Shown here one piece after another: positions 51,856 to 60,497 of a stretch of 64,000 bases of DNA. This stretch comes from Novosphingobium sp. PhB165 (GTDB lineage Bacteria > Pseudomonadota > Alphaproteobacteria > Sphingomonadales > Sphingomonadaceae). The notes below the pieces were generated by a model. It was given only the letters and a program-made list of their open reading frames with translations, did no database searches and was not told the DNA's origin. The position numbers and the translations under genes were made by a program. Location of the stretch: assembly GCF_004341845.1 (NCBI RefSeq), contig NZ_SLVB01000010.1, forward strand, positions 62,001-126,000. The letters are read 5' to 3'. How positions within the stretch are numbered: position 1 is the first letter of the stretch; each line of letters starts with the position of its first letter.

Positions 51856-54800
51856 TCACATCTTGACCTTGGCGCCGATCCAGAAGCGGCGGCCGAGGAT
51901 GTCGCCGTAGGCGATCTGCGGGTAGGAGGGGCCTTCGTCGGTGAAGTTGTCGATACCGGCGCGCAGCGAGAAGCCGCCGAGGTCGACTTGCGCCGAGATC
52001 GAGTGGGTCAGGTTGCTGTCGAGGATCGGATTGGGATTGTTCTCGATCGTCGCGTCGTATGCGGCCTTGGTCTTGTCGAGATAATAGGCCTGATAGCTCA
52101 CCCGCACCTTGCCCCGGCTCCAGTCGAGGTTGAGACGGCCTTCCCAGGTCGGCTTCTCGTACGTGTTGTCGGTGCGCGTGAAGGTCTCGCCGGTGACCGA
52201 GGTGGTGAGCAGCGAATTGTGCGTTGCGCTCACGCCGAGGTGGAACGTGCCGATGTCACCCGGCGCGAAGGTGTAGTCGAGCGCGTAGACTTCGCCGCGA
52301 TACTTGACGACGCCCGCATTGAAGGTGGTGGTCGTGCCGGTGACGATGGTGCCGCCCGGGCTCACGCCGTCCGATGCCGCAAGGCGCGTGAAGGCGCTGC
52401 AGACGGTCGGATCGGGGGTCGTGTTGTCGTAGCAGGCGGAGGTGAAGTCCTCCGTGGTGAAGGCCGAGAGGCCGTCCTTGAGATCGATCTCGATGCGGTC
52501 GGCGCTGATCGTCAGGCCCGGCACGAAGGCGGGCTGGAGAACGACCCCGTAAGTGAACGTATCCGAGATCTCGTTGCGCAAGTTCGGATTGCCGCCAGTG
52601 GTGATCGTGGCGCGCTCGAAGTTCTCGGACGGGTCCTGGAAGGCGGCGAGGCGCTCGGCCGCGCTCTTCCCGGCGTTGGTGCCGTCGGCTTCTACGCCGT
52701 AGTTCGGGTTGGCCTGGAATGCGGCCAGGCAGTTGGCCTGGCGGACCGACGGGTTGGACCCGCTGCTGATACGGTCGGCATCGCAAGGGTCGAACCCGAC
52801 CGAGCCCAGCGCGGTTGTCGAGGGCGCGAACAGCATGGCCAGCGTCGGCGCGCGGAAATTGCGGCTGCGCGATACGCGCAGCGTGATCCCGTCAACCGGC
52901 TGCCAGCGCAGGCCGAGGTCCCAGACCTGTTCCTTGCCCGCAATCGAATTATCGACGAGACGCCCGGCCGCGCTTGCCTCCAGCAGGCGCACGATCGGCA
53001 CGTTCATGGCCTGATCGACCAGCGGAATCAGCAGTTCGCCCGAAAGCTCGTCGGTGTTGTAACCGGCCTTCTGCGCCACTTCCATGGTGCCGCCTTCGAA
53101 CAGGCCGAGCTGGTTCGCTTCGAGCGGGGTGTAGGAAACCTGCTCGTCGCGGTGTTCGTAGGCGAGGCTGAACTTGACCGTTCCGCCCGGCAGGCGAACC
53201 ACGTCGCCGCCGATGGTGGCGAGCAGATCGGTCTGTTCGTTGGTGTAGTCCTGGCCGGTGCGCACGCTCACGTAATTGCGCGCTGCGGACGAGACATTGC
53301 CGTTGCCGAAGGGATTGATCGGCGCGCAGGCGGGATCGTCGTTGGTGGTGTCGGCGTCGGCATTGATGCCGCAGACGATCTTGCCGCCGGACAGCACCGA
53401 GTCGATGGCATTGGCGTATTTCGTGTTGTCGACGTTCCAGCCGCGCGTCTTGCCGTTGACGCGGGCGTAGCTGCCCGAGACGCTCCAGTAGAAATTGCGC
53501 TCACCGGCCGAGAAGTCGCCGTCGAGAGCAAGCAGGGCGCGATAGGTGTCCGTCTTGTAGGTCTGCGTGTTGTCGGGCGTGAGGTCGTTGAAGTACTTCG
53601 AGAGGAACAGCGGCGCGCCTGCGGCGAACGCCGGACGCGCGGCCGAAAGTGCGGCCTTGGCCTGGTCCGTCAGGTAGGGATTGTCGATCGTGAAGATCAC
53701 CGGACCGGCGTAAGTGCCGTAGTTCAGGATCGTGCGGCTCTGGCCCTGCGGGATCTCGGTGCCTTCGGTGCGCGCATAGAGCAATTCGGTGCGCAGCTTG
53801 ATCGCATCGGTCACGTCATAGTGGGCGATAAGGTTGCCGGTGAACCGCTCGACCCCGGTGCGCAGGCCCGCAAGGTCGCGGTAGGCATAGCCGTCGCCAC
53901 CGCTTGAGAACGGAATGCCGACCTGGGTGCCCGGGTTGTAGGGAACCACGTTGCCGCTGGAATCGAATTGCAGCGGCGTGCCGTTCGACTGGGTGAGAAA
54001 GCGCGTGAACGGCGCGGGCGTGTTGAACAGCACGCCGTTGGAATTGAACTCCCAGAAGTGCGCGTCGAACAGTTCCTTGACCGACGGAATGCCGTCGCTC
54101 GGGCCCGTATCGTCGGGATTGCTGACGGTCAGACGGCCGAGCGCGGAAAGTGGCCGGGCCGAGAACATCAGCGTCGGCGATTTCGCATAGCTGACGTCGA
54201 TCGCCACGTTGCCGCGGCCACCGGCGAAGTTGGTGCCGGCCGTGCCGCGCAGGCTGTAGGTATGGAAGTCGCCGCGCGAGGAAATGCCGTTCTGGCCGTC
54301 GAGTTCGATGCCTTCGAACTTGTCCTTCAGCACGTAGTTGACCACGCCGGCGATGGCGTCGGAGCCGTAGACGGCCGCGCCGCCACCCTGGACCACTTCG
54401 ACCCGGTCGAGCAGGCCCAGCGGGATGATGTTGGCGTCAACTTGCGCGTCGCCGAGCCCCGAAGAACTGGTCACCATGCGGCGGCCGTTGACCAGCGTCA
54501 GCGTACGTCCGGCGCCAAGGCCGAAGAGGTTGGGGAACTGCTGTCCCGAGCCGCTGCCGTTGCCGCTGCCGTCGGCCTGATTGAGCATGGGGCTGTTCGA
54601 AGTAAGCTGGTTCAGCGCCTGCGCGGCGCTGGTGAAGCCGCGATCGGTGATCGTCTGGGCATCCACCACGTCGAGAGGTGCGCTCTCGGCGGCACGGTCG
54701 CGGCGGATGCGCGAGCCGGTGACGACGATGTCGTGCGCGGGTTCCTCGCTGGCCGAAGCCGCCGTGTCCTGCGCGTATGCTGGCGTGGCGGCGAAGATCG

Positions 54801-54879
54801 CGACGAAGGCGGTGGAAACCATGAGGCCTGCCAAGCCCCGGCTCCTGCCCATTCGCTGCTGCTGCTCCCTGTTTGTCAT
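51856..54879 (-). CDS. TonB-dependent receptor, peptide locus
   Basis: This 1007-residue receptor starts at ATG 54879, selected because GAGGGG lies 7 nt upstream and the signal peptide (ending A-Y-A-Q) begins just inside; ATG 54894 and 54912 are weaker. The plug contains D-I-V-V-T-G-S-R-I-R, L-G-A-G-R-T-L-T-L-V-N-G-R-R and V-Y-G-S-D-A-I-A-G-V-V-N-Y-V-L. The large barrel has several extracellular C-x-n-C pairs, suggesting disulfide-stapled loops. It leads the operon with an aminotransferase, an S10 peptidase and a permease, so a peptide ligand is likely. Its promoter contains GTGCATGCGC (54960-54969). Confidence 0.95.
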   Translation of the reverse strand: MTNREQQQRMGRSRGLAGLMVSTAFVAIFAATPAYAQDTAASASEEPAHDIVVTGSRIRRDRAAESAPLDVVDAQTITDRGFTSAAQALNQLTSNSPMLNQADGSGNGSGSGQQFPNLFGLGAGRTLTLVNGRRMVTSSSGLGDAQVDANIIPLGLLDRVEVVQGGGAAVYGSDAIAGVVNYVLKDKFEGIELDGQNGISSRGDFHTYSLRGTAGTNFAGGRGNVAIDVSYAKSPTLMFSARPLSALGRLTVSNPDDTGPSDGIPSVKELFDAHFWEFNSNGVLFNTPAPFTRFLTQSNGTPLQFDSSGNVVPYNPGTQVGIPFSSGGDGYAYRDLAGLRTGVERFTGNLIAHYDVTDAIKLRTELLYARTEGTEIPQGQSRTILNYGTYAGPVIFTIDNPYLTDQAKAALSAARPAFAAGAPLFLSKYFNDLTPDNTQTYKTDTYRALLALDGDFSAGERNFYWSVSGSYARVNGKTRGWNVDNTKYANAIDSVLSGGKIVCGINADADTTNDDPACAPINPFGNGNVSSAARNYVSVRTGQDYTNEQTDLLATIGGDVVRLPGGTVKFSLAYEHRDEQVSYTPLEANQLGLFEGGTMEVAQKAGYNTDELSGELLIPLVDQAMNVPIVRLLEASAAGRLVDNSIAGKEQVWDLGLRWQPVDGITLRVSRSRNFRAPTLAMLFAPSTTALGSVGFDPCDADRISSGSNPSVRQANCLAAFQANPNYGVEADGTNAGKSAAERLAAFQDPSENFERATITTGGNPNLRNEISDTFTYGVVLQPAFVPGLTISADRIEIDLKDGLSAFTTEDFTSACYDNTTPDPTVCSAFTRLAASDGVSPGGTIVTGTTTTFNAGVVKYRGEVYALDYTFAPGDIGTFHLGVSATHNSLLTTSVTGETFTRTDNTYEKPTWEGRLNLDWSRGKVRVSYQAYYLDKTKAAYDATIENNPNPILDSNLTHSISAQVDLGGFSLRAGIDNFTDEGPSYPQIAYGDILGRRFWIGAKVKM

Positions 54880-55022
54880 CGAACTACCCCTCATGTTCTG
54901 TCTGAATTTCACCTGTTGGCGACGACCCTAGCCCAAGGCGTGCGGCAGGTTTTTGCGAAGTGCATGCGCGGCGGGGGGCTCCACGCATTGAAATTATCGC
55001 GCCAATGGCGCGTGAGAAATTT

Positions 55023-56513
55023 TTAGTCCTGCTTTGCGCGCTTTTGTGGATTGGAAATGAACGCGGACAGGTCTTGCACAAATTGGCGGCTGGCGGCCGG
55101 GTCCTCGTACATCATGTGCCCGCCGGGATAGCAATGCGCGGCGATCCGCGCGGCCAGCGCAGGGGGAAAATCGCCCGCCGCCTGCCGGTTGGCGGCGCAG
55201 CCGTTGAGCGAATCGTAGAGCCCGGTCGCCACGAAGACCCGGCTCTCGGGCGCCTTTTCGAGCACGTGCTGCACCCACGGCTGCGAGGCGCTCGGCGGAC
55301 CTTCGCCCGCCATGGCGCGCGCCAGCGATTCCTTCGTGATCGGGGACTGGTCGTATTGCCAATGCTCGCCCACCGGCAGCGCGGGCACGTCGATACCGGC
55401 GTACTGGCCGCCGGCATAGCCAAGCTGGCGGCGGTAGAAATCCAGGATGGCGGCGCTGCCCCGCTTCTCGTCCTCGGCGGCATCGGTGCGGCGCATGTCG
55501 AAGATGCCCAGCGTCTTGCCCTCACCGGCCAGGAGGCCGCGCCGGAAATCGCGCGGGGAAACCCAGAGTGTCATCGCGTCGATCCGGGCGGGGGCGAGGC
55601 CTGTGTAGCGCCCCAGATCCGCGACCACTTTCGCACGCGCAGCGTCGTCCAACGCTTCGGGATGGGCAAGGGCGGGGTACCAGACCCGGCGCGCCCAGTC
55701 CTCGGACGCGGCAAGAGCAGCGGCAGGATCGGCCGCAAGCGCGGCGTCGAGCTTGCCCAGCGCGAGCGCTGTGGCGGTCCGATTGGGCAGGGTTAGCGCC
55801 CGCATCAGAGCCCGGTCGCGCTCCTCGCCCATCGGAATGCCGCCCGAAATGAGCGCGATTCCGGCAACCGGCTGCCCCTGATCGATCAGCGCTTCCGCCA
55901 CGCCTGAAGCGCGCCAGGTGCCGAAGCTCTCACCGACGAGAGAGACCGGCGAACCCTCCCGGTGCTGTGCCTTCAGAAAGGCGCGAATGAACCGGGCAGT
56001 GGCCGCGAAGTCGCCGGTGGTCGAGTAGAGCCGCTCGGCCGCCTTGTCGGATGCGGCGCGGCTGAAGCCGGTACCGGCAGGATCGACGAACACGAGATCG
56101 GCGACGGCGAGCGGGCTGTCCGGATTGTCGGAGAGCGCCTCGCCTTTGAGAGTCCGGGGCCCGAGTGCGTGGAATTGCAGCAGGCGCGAATCCGCGCCGG
56201 GGCCGCCGTTCCATACGAATGCGATCGGGCGCGGCGTCGTGCCCTGCGCGGCGGCAAGATAGGCGGTGTAGAACAGGTCCGCGGCCTTGGCGCCGGTCTC
56301 GTCGGCAATGGCGATCGTGCCCGCGCAGGCGCGGTAGGCGAAGGCGCCGCGTTCGGCCGAAAGACTACCCTGCGTGCCGCTCGCGCCCGCCGGGCAGGCG
56401 GGCGGGTTCGCCCCATGAGTGACAGCGCGCGTGTCAGCATGGGCCTGCGCAATATGCGGCGCGGCGATGGCGGCGAGCAGGGCGCCGAGAATTGAAAGCG
56501 GCTTGGCGGGCAT
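55023..56513 (-). CDS. S10-family serine carboxypeptidase (2)
   Basis: This 496-residue exported S10 enzyme has a signal peptide (residues 1-24), W-N-G-G-P-G-A-D-S near residue 101, nucleophile Ser196 in G-E-S-F-G, Asp in G-L-Y-D-S and His in G-G-H-M-M-Y. Several Cys (40, 63 and C-terminal) may form disulfides, consistent with the periplasm. AAAGG precedes the start at 56513. It is transcribed singly toward the receptor operon and diverges from the class V aminotransferase gene, sharing a promoter region with three evenly spaced TGCAC elements. Confidence 0.92.
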   Translation of the reverse strand: MPAKPLSILGALLAAIAAPHIAQAHADTRAVTHGANPPACPAGASGTQGSLSAERGAFAYRACAGTIAIADETGAKAADLFYTAYLAAAQGTTPRPIAFVWNGGPGADSRLLQFHALGPRTLKGEALSDNPDSPLAVADLVFVDPAGTGFSRAASDKAAERLYSTTGDFAATARFIRAFLKAQHREGSPVSLVGESFGTWRASGVAEALIDQGQPVAGIALISGGIPMGEERDRALMRALTLPNRTATALALGKLDAALAADPAAALAASEDWARRVWYPALAHPEALDDAARAKVVADLGRYTGLAPARIDAMTLWVSPRDFRRGLLAGEGKTLGIFDMRRTDAAEDEKRGSAAILDFYRRQLGYAGGQYAGIDVPALPVGEHWQYDQSPITKESLARAMAGEGPPSASQPWVQHVLEKAPESRVFVATGLYDSLNGCAANRQAAGDFPPALAARIAAHCYPGGHMMYEDPAASRQFVQDLSAFISNPQKRAKQD

Positions 56514-56574
56514 GGACGGCCTTTCGGGATCGGACTGGCGCGGAGCAAGCTAGCGCAGCCGGCGCGGCAATTTT

Positions 56575-56610
56575 ATGCACGAATGGGTGGTGCACCCGTT
56601 CGCCATGCAC
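56575..56610. promoter_or_regulatory. Three TGCAC boxes at exact 15-bp spacing
   Basis: ATGCAC (56575-56580), GTGCAC (56590-56595) and ATGCAC (56605-56610) lie in the divergent promoter between the S10 gene and the class V aminotransferase gene. Two TGCGCA palindromes follow at 56648-56653 and 56661-56666. The regular spacing suggests a multimeric regulator such as an Lrp/AsnC protein. Confidence 0.5.
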
Positions 56611-56688
56611 CGAGTTCCGGGGGCGCTATCTTGTCGCTCGGGTCAAATGCGCAATTCTTATGCGCAAGCCTTTGCCTAGGATGCGTAA

Positions 56689-57966
56689 ATGATCCAGCGA
56701 ACCGATTCGCCTCGAATGCCGATACTCTCGCGCCGGACCGTGCTTCGCGGATCGGCGCTCGTGCCTCTGGCGCCTGCCATGGCCGGGAGCGCGCTTGCCG
56801 CGCCTGCCGCTGGCGGTTCGCTGGCCCGGCCCGGCGATTTCGCGACCTTGAGCAAGGTCTACCTCGATTCCGGCACCATGCACCCGGTGCCGCTGCCCGC
56901 GAAGGCTTCGCTCGACGCCTATCTTCAGGCGCGCGCGGAAGGGCGTTCGTGGTCGAGCCACGATGTCGAGACCCGGATCAAGGCCGCCTTCGGCCGCCTC
57001 GTCAATGTCGCGCCCTCCGATCTCGCTTTCGTGCAGAGCACCACGGCCGGTGAGCAACTGGTGGTCGACGCGCTCGACCTTCCGGCCCGCAAGGGCAGTG
57101 TCGTCACAGACACATTGCACTTCTTCGGCTCCTTCTGGCTCTATGAACAACTGGGGAGGCAAGGCGTCGACGTGCGCTGGATCCGCCCGGTGGACGGGCG
57201 CATCGATCCCGCCGCCTATGAAAAGGCGATCGGTCCCGATACGCGGCTCGTCAGCCTTTCCGCGGTCTCTACCTACAACGGCTTCGAGCATGACCTGAAG
57301 CGCATCTGCGAGATTGCCCACGCGCGCGGGGCGATGGTCTATGCGGACATCATCCACGCTGCCGGCACGGTCCCGCTCGACCTGACTGCGAGCGGTGTCG
57401 ATTTCGCCGCGACTGCCTCGTACAAGTGGCTGATGGGCGATTTCGGGCTCGGCTTCCTCTATGTCCGGCCCGACCGGCTCGCCGGGCTCAAGCGGCCGCA
57501 ATACGGCTATTATCAGCTCGATGGCTTCACGCCGCATGTCTATCCTTTCGATACGCCGGGAGACACGATCGCGGACGTGACGCCGCGCGCCGATGCCGAG
57601 GGCATGTTCGCGATGGGCACGCATTCGCACGGCGTGATGGCGCAGCTCGACTGGTCGCTGGCGCGGCTGCTCGAACTGGGCGTCGACAACATCACGGCGC
57701 ATCGCCAGCCGATGCTGCGGCGCCTGCACGAAGCGCTGCCCGCGAAAGGCTATACCGTGGTCACGCCCCCGGAATGCCGCAGCCCTCTGCTTACTTGCGT
57801 GTTGCCCGATGCCTACAAGCGCCTGTCCGAGCCGCTGGAAAAGGCCGGGATCGCCATCACGCTCAGCCGCAACCGTTTCCGGGTCTGCCCTTCGTGGTTC
57901 AACACGATGGATGACATCGAACGCCTGATCGATGCCCTCCCGGCCCAATCTCCCGCCGTTTCCTGA
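56689..57966 (+). CDS. Tat-exported class V aminotransferase-fold PLP protein
   Basis: This 425-residue protein has an N-terminal Tat signal L-S-R-R-T-V-L-R-G with an Ala-rich h-region. The body is a class V aminotransferase/isopenicillin-N-epimerase-like fold: Q-S-T-T-A-G-E near residue 110, A-D-I-I-H-A-A-G (Asp and His at the PLP ring) and the Schiff-base Lys in T-A-S-Y-K-W-L-M-G-D-F-G. A PLP enzyme folded with its cofactor and then exported by Tat is unusual but known in the CefD-like group. It may epimerise or cleave an amino acid at the peptide terminus. AGGA precedes the start, and an S10 gene follows by 17 bp. Confidence 0.85.
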   Translation: MIQRTDSPRMPILSRRTVLRGSALVPLAPAMAGSALAAPAAGGSLARPGDFATLSKVYLDSGTMHPVPLPAKASLDAYLQARAEGRSWSSHDVETRIKAAFGRLVNVAPSDLAFVQSTTAGEQLVVDALDLPARKGSVVTDTLHFFGSFWLYEQLGRQGVDVRWIRPVDGRIDPAAYEKAIGPDTRLVSLSAVSTYNGFEHDLKRICEIAHARGAMVYADIIHAAGTVPLDLTASGVDFAATASYKWLMGDFGLGFLYVRPDRLAGLKRPQYGYYQLDGFTPHVYPFDTPGDTIADVTPRADAEGMFAMGTHSHGVMAQLDWSLARLLELGVDNITAHRQPMLRRLHEALPAKGYTVVTPPECRSPLLTCVLPDAYKRLSEPLEKAGIAITLSRNRFRVCPSWFNTMDDIERLIDALPAQSPAVS

Positions 57967-57983
57967 CAGGACAGAACCACCCG

Positions 57984-59504
57984 ATGACCCAGACGATCCT
58001 GCGCACCCGTCTTCTTGCGCTCGCGCTTGCCGCGCTTCCGGCCACGGCCGTCCACGCACAAGACGAGAGCCTGCCGATGCCGCCGGTGTTCCTCAAGGCG
58101 ATGGAGCCGATGGCGGAGCGCGATGCCGCGACCGACCGGGTGATCGTGACCCATCACAAGGGCGTCGTTGGCGGACGCACGATGGCCTACGACGCCATCG
58201 TCACCGAGACGCCCGTCTCCAACGACAAGGGCAAGCCGGCCGCCGTCGTCGTGACTTATGCCTACGTTGCGCCGGCCGCCAAGGGCGGAGCGAAACGCCC
58301 GGTGCTGTTCGTGTTCAACGGCGGCCCCGGCGCCTCGTCCTCGCCGCTGCATTTCTCGGCCTTCGGGCCGGTACGGATCGCGGACCGAAAGGGCACGACG
58401 CCGCACCTCGAGGCCAACCCGCATAGCCTGCTCGACGTGGCCGATCTTGTCTTCATCGACCCGCCGGGCACCGGGGTGAGCATGCCGGTAAAGGGCGCCG
58501 ATGCCACCAGCCTCTTTTCGGTAGAGGGCGATGCCCGTGCGGTTGCACAAGTGGTGCAGCATTGGCGCGAGGCGAACCACCGGACCGACGCGCCCTTCGC
58601 GCTGGTGGGCGAAAGCTACGGCACGGCCCGCGCGCTGGCGATGCTGGGCGCAGAGAGCAAGGACAAGCTGCCTTTGCCCGATGGCGTGGCCCTGCTCTCG
58701 CTGGCGATCGGCGACAATGATGGTCCGGTGATCTCGGACGTCTCGCTCCTGCCGACGCTCGCGGCTGTCGCGTGGTATCATCAGGCCGTCGACCGCAAGG
58801 GCCTGACGGTGGAGCAATACTTCGCCGAGGCGCGCATCTTTGCCGAGAACGACTACGCCCGCGCCCTGATCGCGGGGGCCTCGCTGGCACCGGCCGAGCG
58901 CGCGCGCGTGGCAGCGCGGCTGTCCGAACTGGTCGGCCTGCCCGCCGCGCAGTTGGAGAAGGACGGCCTGCAACTCGACCGGCATGCGTTCATGCTCGGA
59001 CTGCTGGGCGCCAAGGGGCTGCGGACCGGCCAGCTTGACGGGCGCGTAACGCGCGCCATCAGCGAATCGAACATGCACCCGCCCTTCGACGATCCCTCGA
59101 TGACGCTGGGCGCGGAAACCGGCACGCTGCTGGCGGACTATATCGGCAAGGAGCTCGGCTATCCGCTGCCGAGCGCGTACAGGACGCTCAATCTCGGCAT
59201 CAACTTCAAGTGGAACTGGGGCAAGGGAGAGCTTTACAGCACCCTTCGGTTCGCGCCTTACCTTGCCGATGCGATGGCGGCGAAGCCCTCGCTCAAGGTC
59301 ATGACCGTGGGCGGCTACTACGACATCACCACCCCGCTCGCCGCCGGGCAGTTTGCGCTGAACCGCGTGGGGATCGGGCCCGAACGGCGGACATCGCTAA
59401 GCTACGCTGCCGGTCACTCGGTGTTCGAGGACGAGGGCGAACTCACGCGTTTCGCGTCCGATATGCGGGGCTGGGCCAAGGCGCTGGGGGGCGCCGCCCA
59501 TTGA
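57984..59504 (+). CDS. S10-family serine carboxypeptidase (3)
   Basis: This 506-residue exported S10 enzyme has a signal peptide ending V-H-A-Q, F-N-G-G-P-G-A-S-S-S near residue 111, nucleophile Ser211 in G-E-S-Y-G, Asp in G-G-Y-Y-D-I-T-T-P-L and His in A-A-G-H-S-V-F. It is distinct from the other two S10 proteins (different N-terminal region and His context), so it probably has a different residue preference. It is co-transcribed with the Tat-exported PLP protein, which suggests sequential action on one peptide terminus (inference). Confidence 0.92.
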   Translation: MTQTILRTRLLALALAALPATAVHAQDESLPMPPVFLKAMEPMAERDAATDRVIVTHHKGVVGGRTMAYDAIVTETPVSNDKGKPAAVVVTYAYVAPAAKGGAKRPVLFVFNGGPGASSSPLHFSAFGPVRIADRKGTTPHLEANPHSLLDVADLVFIDPPGTGVSMPVKGADATSLFSVEGDARAVAQVVQHWREANHRTDAPFALVGESYGTARALAMLGAESKDKLPLPDGVALLSLAIGDNDGPVISDVSLLPTLAAVAWYHQAVDRKGLTVEQYFAEARIFAENDYARALIAGASLAPAERARVAARLSELVGLPAAQLEKDGLQLDRHAFMLGLLGAKGLRTGQLDGRVTRAISESNMHPPFDDPSMTLGAETGTLLADYIGKELGYPLPSAYRTLNLGINFKWNWGKGELYSTLRFAPYLADAMAAKPSLKVMTVGGYYDITTPLAAGQFALNRVGIGPERRTSLSYAAGHSVFEDEGELTRFASDMRGWAKALGGAAH

Positions 59505-59514
59505 TCCTGCGTGT

Positions 59515-59563
59515 CCGGGGCCGGCGTGCCGATCTGCACGGGCAGGTCGGCCGCCGGCTCCGG
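59515..59563. terminator. Hairpin between convergent S10 and OCD genes
   Basis: An 11-bp stem with one mismatch (59515-59525 with 59553-59563) spans the 61-bp gap between the two stop codons. No T-tract follows, so confidence is moderate. Confidence 0.5.
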
Positions 59564-59565
59564 GC

Positions 59566-60495
59566 TTAGTGTGCGAGAAAGGCCGCGCAGGCGAGGTCCT
59601 GAACGATCGAGCCCAGCGACTTGTAGACCGTGACTTGCGAAGCGGACTCGCGCCCGGCGTCGAGGCCGGCGAGAATTCTGCCAATCTCGGGGCCGACGTC
59701 GTCTTCGGCGGCAAGGCCCAGTTCGACCGCGCGCAGATACTCGGCCCCCTGCGCCAGCACGCCCACGCGGTGGTCGGGAATGAAGCGCGCCCGGCGGACC
59801 AGCGCGGGATCGATCTCGACCGGCCCGGCACGGCTTGAACCGACGGCATTGATGTGAACGCCATCGGCGACTTGCTCCGAAAGCAGGATCGGCTCGGCGG
59901 CGGCGCTGACCGCGCAGATCACGTCGGCATCCTTGACCGCTTCGTCCACGCTGCTGGCCGCGCGGGTGGCAAGGCCGAAGTCCCGCTCGATCCGCGTCGC
60001 CATGGCGCGCGCCTTGGCGGGATCGCGGCCCCAGATCGAGACGGCCTCGAACGGGCGGACATGGCGCAGCGCGGCGGCGTGGTGCCAGGCCTGCTCGCCG
60101 GTGCCGAGGATCGCGAGACGCTTGGCATCCGCGCGCGCCAGCGCGTCGGTGGCGACGGCGGTCGCGCAGCCCGTGCGGATCGCAGTGACCTCACCGGCAT
60201 CGACGACGGCCGCGGGCGCGCCGGTCACGGGATCGAACGTCACGATCACGCCCTGATGCGAACGGCCCTGCGCCGCCGCGCCCGGAAAGACGCTCACGAT
60301 CTTGGCGCCGAAGCCCGATCCGGTGAGCGCGCCGGGCATGACGCCGAAGGCATTGCCCTCGTCGAGGTCGATGATTCCGCGCAGCAATTGCTTGCTGCCG
60401 CCGGTCGAGAGCGCGATCATCGCCTCGCGCACCAGCGCGATGCCGGTCCGGTGGTCCAGCCGCTGCGCCACTTCCGCCGCATCGATCAGCCGCAT
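59566..60495 (-). CDS. Ornithine cyclodeaminase/mu-crystallin family enzyme (2)
   Basis: This 309-residue OCD-family protein has K-I-V-S-V-F-P, R-T-G-C-A-T-A-V-A-T-D-A-L, G-T-G-E-Q-A near residue 122 and S-L-G-S-I-V-Q-D at the C-terminus. The ATG at 60495 is preferred; GTG 60501 overlaps the upstream stop and is an alternative. It is the last gene after an amidohydrolase and an M19 dipeptidase, repeating the OCD-plus-amidohydrolase pairing seen at 44678-47727. The product may be proline, a ketimine-derived imino acid or a 2-oxoacid. Confidence 0.9.
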   Translation of the reverse strand: MRLIDAAEVAQRLDHRTGIALVREAMIALSTGGSKQLLRGIIDLDEGNAFGVMPGALTGSGFGAKIVSVFPGAAAQGRSHQGVIVTFDPVTGAPAAVVDAGEVTAIRTGCATAVATDALARADAKRLAILGTGEQAWHHAAALRHVRPFEAVSIWGRDPAKARAMATRIERDFGLATRAASSVDEAVKDADVICAVSAAAEPILLSEQVADGVHINAVGSSRAGPVEIDPALVRRARFIPDHRVGVLAQGAEYLRAVELGLAAEDDVGPEIGRILAGLDAGRESASQVTVYKSLGSIVQDLACAAFLAH

Positions 60496-60497
60496 GG

